This document shows, piece after piece, positions 44,203 through 52,034 of a stretch of 64,000 nucleotides of DNA. This DNA comes from an uncultured Clostridia bacterium. Lineage in GTDB: Bacteria > Bacillota > Clostridia > Christensenellales > DTU072. The stretch spans positions 104,134-168,133 of the forward strand of contig CAKQTC010000004.1 of assembly GCA_934274515.1 (NCBI GenBank). Reading direction: 5' to 3'. The translations under genes were made by a program, and so were the position numbers. The notes below the pieces were generated by a model. That model was given only the letters and a program-made list of their open reading frames with translations. It did no database searches and was not told the origin of the DNA. Positions within the stretch are counted from its first letter, which is position 1; each line of letters begins with the position of its first letter.

Positions 44203-45612
44203 ATGATAAAAAAAGAACCGATTTATTTTGATTATAACAATATGATGTCCGATTACGTAGGCGATATTACAGGTATAACCGAAACCGACTTAAACGCGTC
44301 GAAACGCGCTGCAAAAGCGGCGTTTGAAAGCGTTGCCGAAGGTAGGGGAAAAAACATGATGGGTTGGACTGAACTTTGCTACAACCAAAAAGAAATCGTT
44401 GCCGATATTATCGCTACTGCAAAAAATATACGCAAAAACTTTGATAACTTCGTAGTTTTAGGTATCGGAGGCTCCGCTCTCGGACCTATGGCTTTGTTTC
44501 AAGCGCTTTGCCATCTTCACCATAACGAACTACCTAAATCAAAACGTAAAGCGCCTAAATTTTACGTTGAAGACAACGTTGACCCCGAAAGAATGGCGGC
44601 TTTATTGGACGTAATAGATGTTAAAAAAACAATGTTTAACGTTATCACGAAAAGCGGTTCTACAAGCGAAACCATGACGCAATATCTTATCATCAACGAT
44701 ATTCTCAAAAAACAACTCGGTGAAAAAGCGGCGGAACACATCGTGGCAACGACGAGCGCAAGCAAAGGTAACCTTATTAAAATTGCTAAAAAAGAAGGAT
44801 ACAAAACGTTTTACATACCCGACGGAGTAGGAGGAAGATTTTCCGAACTTTGTCCCGTAGGTCTTCTGCCTGCCGCCGTGCTCGGCATCGATATCAAGGC
44901 ACTTCTCGAAGGCGCAAAGTTTATGGATAAACGGTGCGCCAAAGCGGACGCAAAGAAAAACCCCGCGCTTATGGCTGCATTACTACAATATCTCGCAATG
45001 CAAAAAGGCAACAACGTTTCGGTAATGATGCCTTATGCCGACAGCCTTAAACTTATGGCGGATTGGTATGCGCAACTTTGGGGCGAAAGTTTGGGAAAAT
45101 CGGTTGACCTTGACGGTAATAAAGTGTACGCAGGTCAAACTCCCGTCAAAGCGCTCGGCGTAACCGATCAGCATAGTCAGGTACAACTCTATACCGAAGG
45201 TCCTTTTGATAAAGTCATCACACTTATCGGTGTATCCGCGTATCGTAAAACCGTCGAAATTCCCGACGGGTGCGATGATATTCCCGCGGTTAATTTCCTT
45301 TGCGGACACACGATGAACGAACTTATTACCGCGGAAATGAACGCTACTGAATACGCTCTTACTCGCGCGCAAAGACTTAATAATAAACTAATCCTTCCCG
45401 AAGTAAATGCATTTACAATGGGACAACTTATGATGTTTTTTATGTTACAAACCGCCTATACCGGCGCGTTGCTTAATATCGATACGTTTAACCAACCCGG
45501 AGTAGAAGAGGGTAAAAACGCGACTTATGCGCTTCTCGGCAGAGTAGGATACGAAGAAAAAGCAGCCGAATTAAAAGCGAAAAAACCGAAAACCGAAAAC
45601 TATATAATATAA
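44203..45612 (+). CDS. pgi: Glucose-6-phosphate isomerase
   Basis: A 469-residue Pgi interconverting glucose-6-phosphate and fructose-6-phosphate. Motifs include FVVLGIGGSALGPMALFQAL, ITKSGSTSETMTQ, PDGVGGRFSELCPVGLLPAAVLG, and the catalytic DQHSQVQLYTEG. The ATG at 44203 is chosen because AAAGGAG is about nine bases upstream and because the promoter at 44125-44154 covers the longer open frame. It is slightly longer than the ~450-residue Bacillus type. It is followed by a GC-rich hairpin and the degenerate ABC ATPase gene. Confidence 0.95.
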   Translation: MIKKEPIYFDYNNMMSDYVGDITGITETDLNASKRAAKAAFESVAEGRGKNMMGWTELCYNQKEIVADIIATAKNIRKNFDNFVVLGIGGSALGPMALFQALCHLHHNELPKSKRKAPKFYVEDNVDPERMAALLDVIDVKKTMFNVITKSGSTSETMTQYLIINDILKKQLGEKAAEHIVATTSASKGNLIKIAKKEGYKTFYIPDGVGGRFSELCPVGLLPAAVLGIDIKALLEGAKFMDKRCAKADAKKNPALMAALLQYLAMQKGNNVSVMMPYADSLKLMADWYAQLWGESLGKSVDLDGNKVYAGQTPVKALGVTDQHSQVQLYTEGPFDKVITLIGVSAYRKTVEIPDGCDDIPAVNFLCGHTMNELITAEMNATEYALTRAQRLNNKLILPEVNAFTMGQLMMFFMLQTAYTGALLNIDTFNQPGVEEGKNATYALLGRVGYEEKAAELKAKKPKTENYII

Positions 45613-45625
45613 TTGACAGACAAAC

Positions 45626-45653
45626 GGCGGCGAAAAAATCGCCGCCATATTTA
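45626..45653 (+). terminator. Hairpin after pgi
   Basis: GGCGGCGA (45626-45633) pairs with TCGCCGCC (45639-45646) around five A bases, followed by ATATTT. The stem is strong but the T-tract is poor, so read-through into the ABC gene is possible. Confidence 0.6.
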
Positions 45654-45667
45654 ACACAAAAACTTTT

Positions 45668-46576
45668 ATGACTCTAACCGTAGAAAATTTAACGTTAAAA
45701 TATAAATTCGGCGCAACAGCCGTGCAAAATCTAACTTTTTCCGCAAAAAAAGGCGAAATTTTTTGTATCTACGGTAAAAGCGAAAGCGGCAAGACTTCTC
45801 TATTGAAAGCATTATCCGGACTTTTCCCTGTGAAAAACGGTAAAATAACGCTTGATAAAACCGATTACGCCTCAAAAAGCGTTCGTGAAAAAAACGTTTT
45901 TCTTATGCACGAAGATCTCGGTTTTTTTGAGAATAAAACATTAAAATACAATCTCGAATATCCGCTTAAAATTAGAAACGACGACAACGCAAGCGATAAA
46001 GTTTCTACGCTTGCAAAAAAATACGGTTTATCCGACCTTCTTGATGTTAAGGCAAAAAAAATAAGCCCGACCGATAGGCTAAACGCGGCTTTTTTAAGGT
46101 GCGAAAATCGCAATGCAGACTTATACTTATTCGATAATCCGTTTAACTCTTTACCCGAAAGAACGGAATTATTCGCAAAGTTTTTACCATTATTAAAGCA
46201 AAAAGCGTCGGAAAGCGTCGTGATTTACGCAACGGACGACGTTGAAGAAGTGAAAAAAATTAACGGCTCTACTTTAATTATAAATTATGGAATTAAGCAC
46301 CAAATCGGGATCCCCGATGAGGTAAAAAATAATCCGTCCTCGGCATTTGTATACAAAAATTTTTATCCGAGCGCAGAAGAATATCTCGGAAAGATAATCG
46401 ACAAAAATACGCTCGTTTTTAACAATAAAGAATATTTTATCGACAAAAAAGAATTGTTAAACGATATTTTTATCGGAAAAGACGTAAAGGTTTGCGTAAA
46501 CGAAAATAATATAGAAACCGCAAAAATTTACGACCTCGCGAGCGAAAAATTAATTTATTTTGTAAAAATCGTTTGA
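45668..46576 (+). CDS. Degenerate ABC ATPase, MalK-like, probably without ATPase activity
   Basis: A 302-residue protein with the outline of a MalK/UgpC sugar-transporter ATPase. Walker A is intact (GKSESGKT, 36-43), so nucleotide binding is possible. Other motifs are lost: the Q-loop position reads MHEDLGFF (80-87) without Gln; the LSGGQ signature is replaced by ISPTDRLNAAFLRC (132-145); Walker B is LYLFDNP with Asn157 for the catalytic Glu; the switch His in THD is ATDD, with Asp190. The ~100-residue C-terminal part resembles a regulatory beta domain. The frame is long and undisturbed, so it is a maintained pseudoenzyme and not a decaying gene. No permease is adjacent. No good ribosome binding site is seen. 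Confidence 0.75.
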   Translation: MTLTVENLTLKYKFGATAVQNLTFSAKKGEIFCIYGKSESGKTSLLKALSGLFPVKNGKITLDKTDYASKSVREKNVFLMHEDLGFFENKTLKYNLEYPLKIRNDDNASDKVSTLAKKYGLSDLLDVKAKKISPTDRLNAAFLRCENRNADLYLFDNPFNSLPERTELFAKFLPLLKQKASESVVIYATDDVEEVKKINGSTLIINYGIKHQIGIPDEVKNNPSSAFVYKNFYPSAEEYLGKIIDKNTLVFNNKEYFIDKKELLNDIFIGKDVKVCVNENNIETAKIYDLASEKLIYFVKIV

Positions 46577-46601
46577 CAACCGCACATAAAGTCAATATAC
46601 T
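46573..46601 (+). promoter_or_regulatory. Promoter of the leader RNA and TM1266-ABC operon
   Basis: TTGACA (46573-46578) and TATACT (46596-46601) with a 17-base spacer. The -35 starts inside the stop region of the preceding gene. The transcript should begin at about 46607. Confidence 0.85.
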
Positions 46602-46606
46602 TAAAG

Positions 46607-46705
46607 CGTAACCTGAATCGATGATGCGTTCGGAGAGTAAGTTTGCGGATATAAATTTTTATCTTCAAGACTATTATCGTGCTCCGAATTATTCGGAGCA
46701 TTTTT
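46607..46705 (+). promoter_or_regulatory. Candidate riboswitch or attenuator leader with terminator and antiterminator
   Basis: The leader begins at about 46607 and ends at an intrinsic terminator: TGCTCCGAAT (46680-46689) pairs with ATTCGGAGCA (46691-46700), then TTTTT. The segment TTCGGAG (46629-46635) repeats the terminator's 3' arm and can pair with CTCCGAA (46682-46688), forming an antiterminator. The same segment can instead be held by CTGAA (46613-46617), extended by CG/CG around ATGATG (46619-46628). These are mutually exclusive folds, as in a transcriptional riboswitch. No known class fits completely; ACCTGA and the ATGATG loop faintly recall the P4-P5 side of the TPP riboswitch, but the CTGAGA side is absent. 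Confidence 0.65.
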
Positions 46706-46745
46706 GTTATTAAACACATACTAAACTTACAAAAACGGAGAAAAA

Positions 46746-46997
46746 ATGAAAAAAATTGGAGTAATAGGCATTGTTGTAAAAGGCGACAAATCCGTCGTTC
46801 CTGAAATGCAAAACGTGTTTTCCGATTTTTCCGATATAATAATCGGAAGAATGGGCGTGCCTAAAAACGGAATAAACACCATAGCGTTAATCGTTGAAGG
46901 TAGCCAAGAAAGAGTATCCGCTTTTGCGGGAAAACTCGGAAGATTTAATCAACTTGCCGTAAAATCGGCAATAACCGGGTTTGAAATAGACGACTAA
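46746..46997 (+). CDS. TM1266-family putative regulator (iron-only hydrogenase system type)
   Basis: An 83-residue ACT/NikR-like protein. The pattern IGVIGIVVKGDKSVVPEMQNVF, IIIGRMGVPKNGINTIALIVEG and AGKLGRFNQLAVKSAITG matches the TM1266 family, annotated elsewhere as a putative regulator of [FeFe]-hydrogenase maturation. ACGGAG precedes the ATG. No hydrogenase or maturase gene is in the window; instead it heads an ABC-transporter operon 24 bases downstream. It lacks a DNA-binding domain, so it more likely senses a small molecule or metal. Confidence 0.78.
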   Translation: MKKIGVIGIVVKGDKSVVPEMQNVFSDFSDIIIGRMGVPKNGINTIALIVEGSQERVSAFAGKLGRFNQLAVKSAITGFEIDD

Positions 46998-47020
46998 AAA
47001 TTTACCAAAAGGAGATTTAT

Positions 47021-48028
47021 ATGAAAAAAGTACTATCGATAGTTTTATTAATTGCTCTAATATTGTCTGTCGCCGTATGCGCGTTCGCTTGCAAAGAGAA
47101 AGAAGACAGTACCCCTTTACGGTTCGCCGCACCCGAAGGAACTCCCGCTTTGGCAATGACAAGACTTGTCGTCGATAACAAGACGATTGCCAATAAAACA
47201 ATGGAATACGCCGTTGTTAGTCCGTCGAATATCGGGGCGGAAATGTCATCGGCAAAATCCTCGCTTGTTATTATGCCCGTTAATGCGGGAGCAAATCTAA
47301 TTCGTAAAGGCGCGAACTACAAACTCGTAAGCGTTGCCGTAGAAGGAAGTCTTTATATAGTAGGAAAAACCGAAAAAGGCGGCGAAATAACGCTTGACGA
47401 ACTCAAAGGAAAGAGAATAGCGTGTATCGGACAAACGGGAGTCCCGGGACTTATTTTCCGTTTTGTAATGAACAAAAACGGAATTAAGATGCTTACCGAC
47501 GAAAACGCTGCTCCGAAAGCGGAAGAAAACGAAATAGCGGTTCAATACGTTGCTGACGGTCCCGCTGCAAAAACTCTCCTCGCGGCAAACAAAGCCGACT
47601 TCGCGTTAGTTGGCGAACCTGCCGCTACCGCGTTCAAAGGCGCGCTAAAACTTAACGCTGAAATGGATATGCAAAAAGCATACAAGGCAGCAAACGAGGG
47701 CAGTATAGACGGGTATCCTCAAGCGGGTTTGTTTGTAAAAACCGAACTTACCACAAACGAAAAATTCATGACGGAACTTTTTACCGCGTTAAAAAAGAGT
47801 AGGGGATGGGTTACCGAACACGCCGCAGAAGTAACCGAATTTGCTAAAAGCAACCTTTACGAAAGTGCGACTTTCCCTCCTAAATCGATACCTCGTTGTT
47901 CTATAAAAGCGTCCGCCCTGACGGATAAGGACAAAAACGACGTCGTTGCGTTTCTTAAAAACGTAATGCCGAAAGAACAAGACGGAACAGCCATCGACTG
48001 GGAATCCGCCAAAGCAAAACTTTTCTAA
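47021..48028 (+). CDS. ABC transporter substrate-binding lipoprotein (NitT/TauT-SsuA-like)
   Basis: A 335-residue secreted binding protein. The N-terminal hydrophobic segment ends VCAFAC with a probable lipidated Cys near residue 25, although the -3 residue is Ala and not Leu. The mature part has the two-lobed NMT1/SsuA-like pattern: LRFAAPEGTPALAM, LVIMPVNAGANLI, LDELKGKRIACIGQTGVPG, and ADFALVGEPAATAF. Such proteins bind nitrate, sulfonates, taurine or pyrimidine precursors of thiamine. The specific ligand cannot be told from sequence. AAAGGAG precedes the ATG. The permease and ATPase follow directly. Confidence 0.85.
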   Translation: MKKVLSIVLLIALILSVAVCAFACKEKEDSTPLRFAAPEGTPALAMTRLVVDNKTIANKTMEYAVVSPSNIGAEMSSAKSSLVIMPVNAGANLIRKGANYKLVSVAVEGSLYIVGKTEKGGEITLDELKGKRIACIGQTGVPGLIFRFVMNKNGIKMLTDENAAPKAEENEIAVQYVADGPAAKTLLAANKADFALVGEPAATAFKGALKLNAEMDMQKAYKAANEGSIDGYPQAGLFVKTELTTNEKFMTELFTALKKSRGWVTEHAAEVTEFAKSNLYESATFPPKSIPRCSIKASALTDKDKNDVVAFLKNVMPKEQDGTAIDWESAKAKLF

Positions 48029-48032
48029 ATAA

Positions 48033-48797
48033 ATGACAAAAAAAATCGTTGCGAAAAAAATAATTACCAACGTAATTTATCCGATAATATCGCTTGCTAT
48101 CGCCCTTTCCGTATGGGCGATAGTTTCCGCGATAAAAAATAACCCGTTGGTATTACCGATGCCGAGCGCAATAATCGCTCGATTTTTTTCGTTGGGAAAA
48201 GACGTAACTTTTTGGACAAGCGTTTTTTCTACTTTGGGACGGACGTTGATTTGTTTCGCGATTTCTTTCTTATCCGCACTCGTACTTGCTGTTATGGGAA
48301 AATTCTGTCGTCCTGTTCACAGAATTATCGCCCCGATAATATCGGTACTTCGCTCTGCTCCTACTGTTGCCGTAATTTTAATTGCATATGCTTTTTTTAA
48401 TAACAAAATTATGGCGTGTTTCGTAGGTTTTTTGATTGCTTTTCCTGTTTTATATACATCATTCTTTACTGCTTTATGCGGAATAAACGAAGATTTGTTT
48501 ACACTCGCAAACATATATAAAGTATCTTTTTTTCGCAAAGTTTTCGGAATCTGCATACCGCAAATCGCGCCGACTTTGTTCGACACGGGAGCGTCTACTT
48601 TGTCGCTTACGGTAAAAATCATCATAAGCGCGGAAATTATCACTTGCGTTTCGAACAGCATAGGCGGAAAAGTTCAAACCGCATACGCGTCGTTTGAAAT
48701 CGAGTATCTGCTTGCGTGGACTCTTGTAGCAGTATTATTGAGTTTCATTCTCGAAACTGTTGTACTTTTACTTAAAAAACTAATGATAAGGTGGTAA
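48033..48797 (+). CDS. ABC transporter permease (NitT/TauT-like)
   Basis: A 254-residue permease with six hydrophobic segments. The N-terminal ISLAIALSVWAIVSA and PSAIIARFFSLG, the SALVLAVMGKFCRPVHRI coupling region and the cytoplasmic EAA-like loop near LANIYKVSFFRKVFGICIPQIAP match the SsuC/TauC family. It starts four bases after the binding-protein gene and lies one base before the ATPase gene. It probably forms a homodimer in the membrane. No ribosome binding site beyond coupling is evident. Confidence 0.9.
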   Translation: MTKKIVAKKIITNVIYPIISLAIALSVWAIVSAIKNNPLVLPMPSAIIARFFSLGKDVTFWTSVFSTLGRTLICFAISFLSALVLAVMGKFCRPVHRIIAPIISVLRSAPTVAVILIAYAFFNNKIMACFVGFLIAFPVLYTSFFTALCGINEDLFTLANIYKVSFFRKVFGICIPQIAPTLFDTGASTLSLTVKIIISAEIITCVSNSIGGKVQTAYASFEIEYLLAWTLVAVLLSFILETVVLLLKKLMIRW

Positions 48798-48798
48798 A

Positions 48799-49479
48799 AT
48801 GGAACTAAAAAATATATCTTTCTCATACGCCGACACTACCGTTTTTAACTCTCTCGACCTAACCGTTCCCGAAAATAAAATTACGGCAATTCTCGGTCCG
48901 TCGGGTTGCGGGAAAACGACTTTGTTAAAGATTTTAAGCGCACAGGTATCGTTTTACGGAGAAATAGACGGGCAAACGGATAAAATAAGTTACATCTTTC
49001 AAGAACCTTTGCTTTTATCGCATTTATCGGTAGAAAACAACATAGATTTTTTCTTAAAAAAAGCGTTTCCTGATAAAAAAACGAGAATGGAAAAAACACA
49101 CGAAATTCTCAAACAAGTCGAATTATTCGATAGTATTAAAAAATACCCGTCGGAACTGAGCGGAGGTATGGCGCAAAGAGTGGCGATTGCAAGAGCATTT
49201 GCATACCCGGGGAAACTTCTTCTAATGGACGAACCTTTCAAAGGGCTGGATTACTCATTGAAAAAACGTATACTCGATTTATTCCTTCGTATATACGATA
49301 ACGACCGCAGAACGACCGTTTTTGTCACTCACGACATAGACGAAGCGCTCCTTTTGGCAGATAAAATAGTCGTTTTATCGAACGACGGCGTTATTTACGA
49401 CAGAGTTCTTTCGGAAAGAGCGGAAAGAAAAATTACCGATTTTCCCGAAATCAAAAACGAACTTTACGAGATTTTATAA
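48799..49479 (+). CDS. ABC transporter ATP-binding protein (NitT/TauT-like)
   Basis: A 226-residue ATPase with all motifs: Walker A GPSGCGKT (33-40), Q-loop YIFQEPLLL, signature LSGGMAQRVAIARAF, Walker B LLLMDEPFKGLD and the switch THD in FVTHDIDEA. It energises the permease encoded just upstream. It contrasts sharply with the motif-poor ABC protein at 45668. AAGGTGG lies before the ATG. A small stem-loop with a T-run after the stop ends the operon. Confidence 0.95.
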   Translation: MELKNISFSYADTTVFNSLDLTVPENKITAILGPSGCGKTTLLKILSAQVSFYGEIDGQTDKISYIFQEPLLLSHLSVENNIDFFLKKAFPDKKTRMEKTHEILKQVELFDSIKKYPSELSGGMAQRVAIARAFAYPGKLLLMDEPFKGLDYSLKKRILDLFLRIYDNDRRTTVFVTHDIDEALLLADKIVVLSNDGVIYDRVLSERAERKITDFPEIKNELYEIL

Positions 49480-49486
49480 TACAAGT

Positions 49487-49514
49487 AAAAATGCTTGCTT
49501 GCAAGGGCATTTTT
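49487..49514 (+). terminator. Terminator of the ABC-transporter operon
   Basis: AAAAATGC (49487-49494) pairs with GCATTTTT (49507-49514), with a smaller inner TTG/CAA pairing. T-rich on the 3' side. The outer A-T pairs are weak, so efficiency may be moderate. Confidence 0.7.
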
Positions 49515-49755
49515 GCACCGTGCTTCAACAGAAACGGCGGATTCGCTATGGCGAAGATGTAAGCGACGATAGTTGCGGACAAAATCTTGTTTTGTCACGT
49601 TTCGATGTTATAATATAAACGCAATCGTAGAGCGTTTGCTAGTCTTTTATCGCAACGAAAAATTTTTTTTAACAAACAGCGACGCAACGAGCGAATTCCA
49701 TAAAATTGTATTTGCTTTTAATCGTTATTGTTTAGTAGTCTAGACATTTATTAGT

Positions 49756-49784
49756 TTGACTTTTATATAAATTTGTTTTATTAT
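49756..49784 (+). promoter_or_regulatory. ruvC promoter placed for a leaderless transcript
   Basis: TTGACT (49756-49761) and TATTAT (49779-49784) with a 17-base spacer. The start would fall at about 49791, at or one base before the ruvC ATG (49792). No ribosome binding site exists in the preceding T-rich stretch. Confidence 0.6.
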
Positions 49785-49791
49785 ATTTTTT

Positions 49792-50286
49792 ATGATAATT
49801 CTAGGTATCGATCCGGGATACGGGACGGTAGGTTTCGGCGTGATAGATTCGCAAGCGGGAAACAGAATATTTCCGGTGGAATACGGCGTTATTCAAACGC
49901 CGAAAGAGGACTCGCTTCCGAAGCGTCTTAAAGTTATTGCGGACGCTTTCGATTACATTATCGATAAATATCGCCCCGAAGCGGTGGCAATCGAAGAATT
50001 GTTTTTCCAAAACAACCAAAAAACGGCGATAGCGGTCGCGGAGGCGCGCGGTGCGATTTTGCTTACGGTGTATAAAAAGTGTAAAAATTTATACGAATAC
50101 ACCCCGATGCAAATCAAACAAGCGCTCACGGGTTACGGAAAGGCGGAAAAACAACAAATTCAATATATGGTAAAAGTTTTGTTAAAACTTGACGAAGTGC
50201 CTAAACCCGACGACGCGGCAGACGCGCTTGCCGCGGCAATTACGCACGCACAAGTAGCAAGAACATCTTCGCTTTTCGGAATATAA
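49792..50286 (+). CDS. ruvC: Holliday junction resolvase RuvC
   Basis: A 164-residue RuvC. The catalytic acidic residues are seen in ILGIDPGYGTVGFG (Asp7), VAIEELFFQNN, and the C-terminal KPDDAADALAAAITHA. It cuts Holliday junctions presented by RuvAB, whose genes follow directly. The ATG at 49792 agrees with the family N-terminus, yet no ribosome binding site lies upstream and the predicted promoter places the mRNA start at the ATG itself. Length is normal. Confidence 0.95.
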   Translation: MIILGIDPGYGTVGFGVIDSQAGNRIFPVEYGVIQTPKEDSLPKRLKVIADAFDYIIDKYRPEAVAIEELFFQNNQKTAIAVAEARGAILLTVYKKCKNLYEYTPMQIKQALTGYGKAEKQQIQYMVKVLLKLDEVPKPDDAADALAAAITHAQVARTSSLFGI

Positions 50287-50304
50287 AAGGACGGTTTTAC
50301 GCAA

Positions 50305-50913
50305 ATGATAGGTTATATCAAAGGACAAGTAGCGGATAAGGGCGACGGGTTCGTTATCGTCGATAACGGTGGAATAGGGTATGAAATTTACGTAAGTTCC
50401 ACTACAATTACGCAAATAGGCAATAACACGTTCGTGCAACTTTACACTTATCTTAACGTTCGCGAAGACGGACTATTATTGTACGGTTTTTACACCAAAG
50501 AAGAGAAAAATATGTTTCTCAAACTTATTACCATAAGCGGAGTCGGTCCGAAAGCGGCGTTAAGCATACTTTCGGGTATAGAACTCAACAAACTTATGGT
50601 CGCTATCATAAACGCCGACATAAAAACTCTATCGAAAGTTAAAGGTATCGGAAAAAAAACCGCGGAAAGAATAGTCCTCGAACTCAAAGAAAGTCTTGAC
50701 GCTGCCGCCGAGGCGGCGATTGACGCGACTATAGACGGATTTGCCGCGGAACAGTCGAAAGACGAACTCGACAAAGATTCGTTAGACGCGATATATGCAT
50801 TGCGCGGACTTGGATTCACACAAAACGAAGCGGTTAAAGCGGTTAAAACGGCAAGACCGAAGGCGCGTGATTTGCAGGAACTCATCGCTTTGAGTTTGCG
50901 TAGTCTTAACTAA
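50305..50913 (+). CDS. ruvA: Holliday junction branch migration protein RuvA
   Basis: A 202-residue RuvA. It has the N-terminal OB fold (MIGYIKGQVADKGDGFVIVDNGGIGYEIYVS), tandem helix-hairpin-helix motifs in SGVGPKAALSIL and VKGIGKKTAERIVLELK, and a C-terminal domain III (about 155-202) that contacts RuvB. It forms the tetramer that binds the junction. It lies 18 bases after ruvC and two genes' worth of close spacing suggests one ruvCAB transcript continuing to queA-tgt. A GGACGG site lies somewhat far upstream. Confidence 0.95.
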   Translation: MIGYIKGQVADKGDGFVIVDNGGIGYEIYVSSTTITQIGNNTFVQLYTYLNVREDGLLLYGFYTKEEKNMFLKLITISGVGPKAALSILSGIELNKLMVAIINADIKTLSKVKGIGKKTAERIVLELKESLDAAAEAAIDATIDGFAAEQSKDELDKDSLDAIYALRGLGFTQNEAVKAVKTARPKARDLQELIALSLRSLN

Positions 50914-50927
50914 ATTTGGAGCAAGAT

Positions 50928-52034
50928 ATGGCTGACGAACAATTTTACATTTCTTCTACTAAATATACGCCGCCCGATCAATCGGCTGACAGAAACGAAC
51001 GACTCGTCGCAAGCGAAAGGCTTGCCTTTGATGAAGCGGAAAACGCTTTGCGTCCGAAAAAATTAGAAGATTACGTCGGGCAAAACAAGGTTAAAGAAAA
51101 CTTAAAAGTTTTTATGCATTCCGCAAAAAAACGTAACGAAACGCTCGACCACGTTTTACTTTACGGTCCGCCCGGGCTAGGTAAAACCACTCTTAGTCAC
51201 ATCATCGCTTCCGAAATGAACGCGTCGATAAGAGTGACGACCGGACCCGCTATCGAAAGGGCGGGAGACTTAGCCGCCATTCTTACGAATATGCAAAAAG
51301 GCGACGTGCTTTTTATAGACGAAATTCACAGACTTAACCCTACCGTTGAAGAAATTTTGTACTCCGCAATGGAGGATAACGCGTTGGATATAGTTACCGG
51401 CAAAGGTCCAAGTGCAAGAACGATGCGAATTCCCATCGAACCGTTTACGCTTGTCGGAGCAACGACGAAAGCAGGCATGCTCAGCGCGCCGCTACGCGAC
51501 CGTTTCGGTGTAATTTGCAGACTAGAAATGTATACTAAGGAAGAACTCGCCTGTATAGTTAACCGTTCGGCAAAAATTTTGAATATTAAAATTACTCCCG
51601 ACGGCGCGGAAGAAATCGCAAAACGTTCGAGAGGAACGCCGAGAATAGCAAACAGACTTTTACGTCGCGTGCGCGATTTTACCGAATATGACAACATGGA
51701 TACCGTTACTCTAAAACAAGCGAACAAGGCACTCGGTTTACTTGAAATCGACGAACTCGGGCTAGACAAAACGGACGTAAACATAATAAAAACCATTATC
51801 GACAAGTTTTCGGGCGGTCCTGTCGGTTTAGATACGCTTGCAGCGGCAAGCGGAGAAGATTCCAACACGATAGAGGACGTATACGAACCGTATCTTCTAC
51901 AATTAGGGTTTATTGCGCGTACCCCTCGAGGAAGAATTTGCACGCAAGGCGCATATGAACATTTCGGATACAGAAAATCAGACCCGAAAGACAACGGTTT
52001 TACAATAGACGAAAACGGAGATATAATATGGTAA
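50928..52034 (+). CDS. ruvB: Holliday junction helicase RuvB
   Basis: A 368-residue AAA+ motor. Walker A is GPPGLGKTTL, Walker B FIDEIHRLN, with the VGATTKAGMLSAPLRDRFG sensor region and the C-terminal winged helix ending YLLQLGFIARTPRGR. An acidic N-terminal extension of about 35 residues precedes the core. The ATG at 50928 is preferred to the TTG at 50916 because that TTG overlaps GGAG (50917-50920), which is correctly spaced for the ATG. It overlaps queA by seven bases. Confidence 0.96.
   Translation: MADEQFYISSTKYTPPDQSADRNERLVASERLAFDEAENALRPKKLEDYVGQNKVKENLKVFMHSAKKRNETLDHVLLYGPPGLGKTTLSHIIASEMNASIRVTTGPAIERAGDLAAILTNMQKGDVLFIDEIHRLNPTVEEILYSAMEDNALDIVTGKGPSARTMRIPIEPFTLVGATTKAGMLSAPLRDRFGVICRLEMYTKEELACIVNRSAKILNIKITPDGAEEIAKRSRGTPRIANRLLRRVRDFTEYDNMDTVTLKQANKALGLLEIDELGLDKTDVNIIKTIIDKFSGGPVGLDTLAAASGEDSNTIEDVYEPYLLQLGFIARTPRGRICTQGAYEHFGYRKSDPKDNGFTIDENGDIIW

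Larger units (their letters stand above)
49480..49791 (+). other. 312-base region without a gene
   Basis: No credible coding frame was found. Contents: a terminator for the ABC operon (49487-49514); a TTCGC/GCGAA hairpin (49542-49555); a perfect seven-pair hairpin GACAAAA/TTTTGTC (49578-49596); TTGTTT (49587-49592) with TATAAT (49609-49614), 16-base spacer, a possible promoter; AAACGC/GCGTTT (49617-49637) and an eight-T run near 49670 after it; then the ruvC promoter. A small RNA from about 49621 is possible but unproven. Confidence 0.45.

Noticed and set aside
46573..46705. Complete TPP riboswitch before the ABC operon
   Set aside because: Only ACCTGA and an ATGATG loop resemble the TPP family. 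The CTGAGA element and the P2-P3 arm are missing, and the promoter leaves no room for them upstream.
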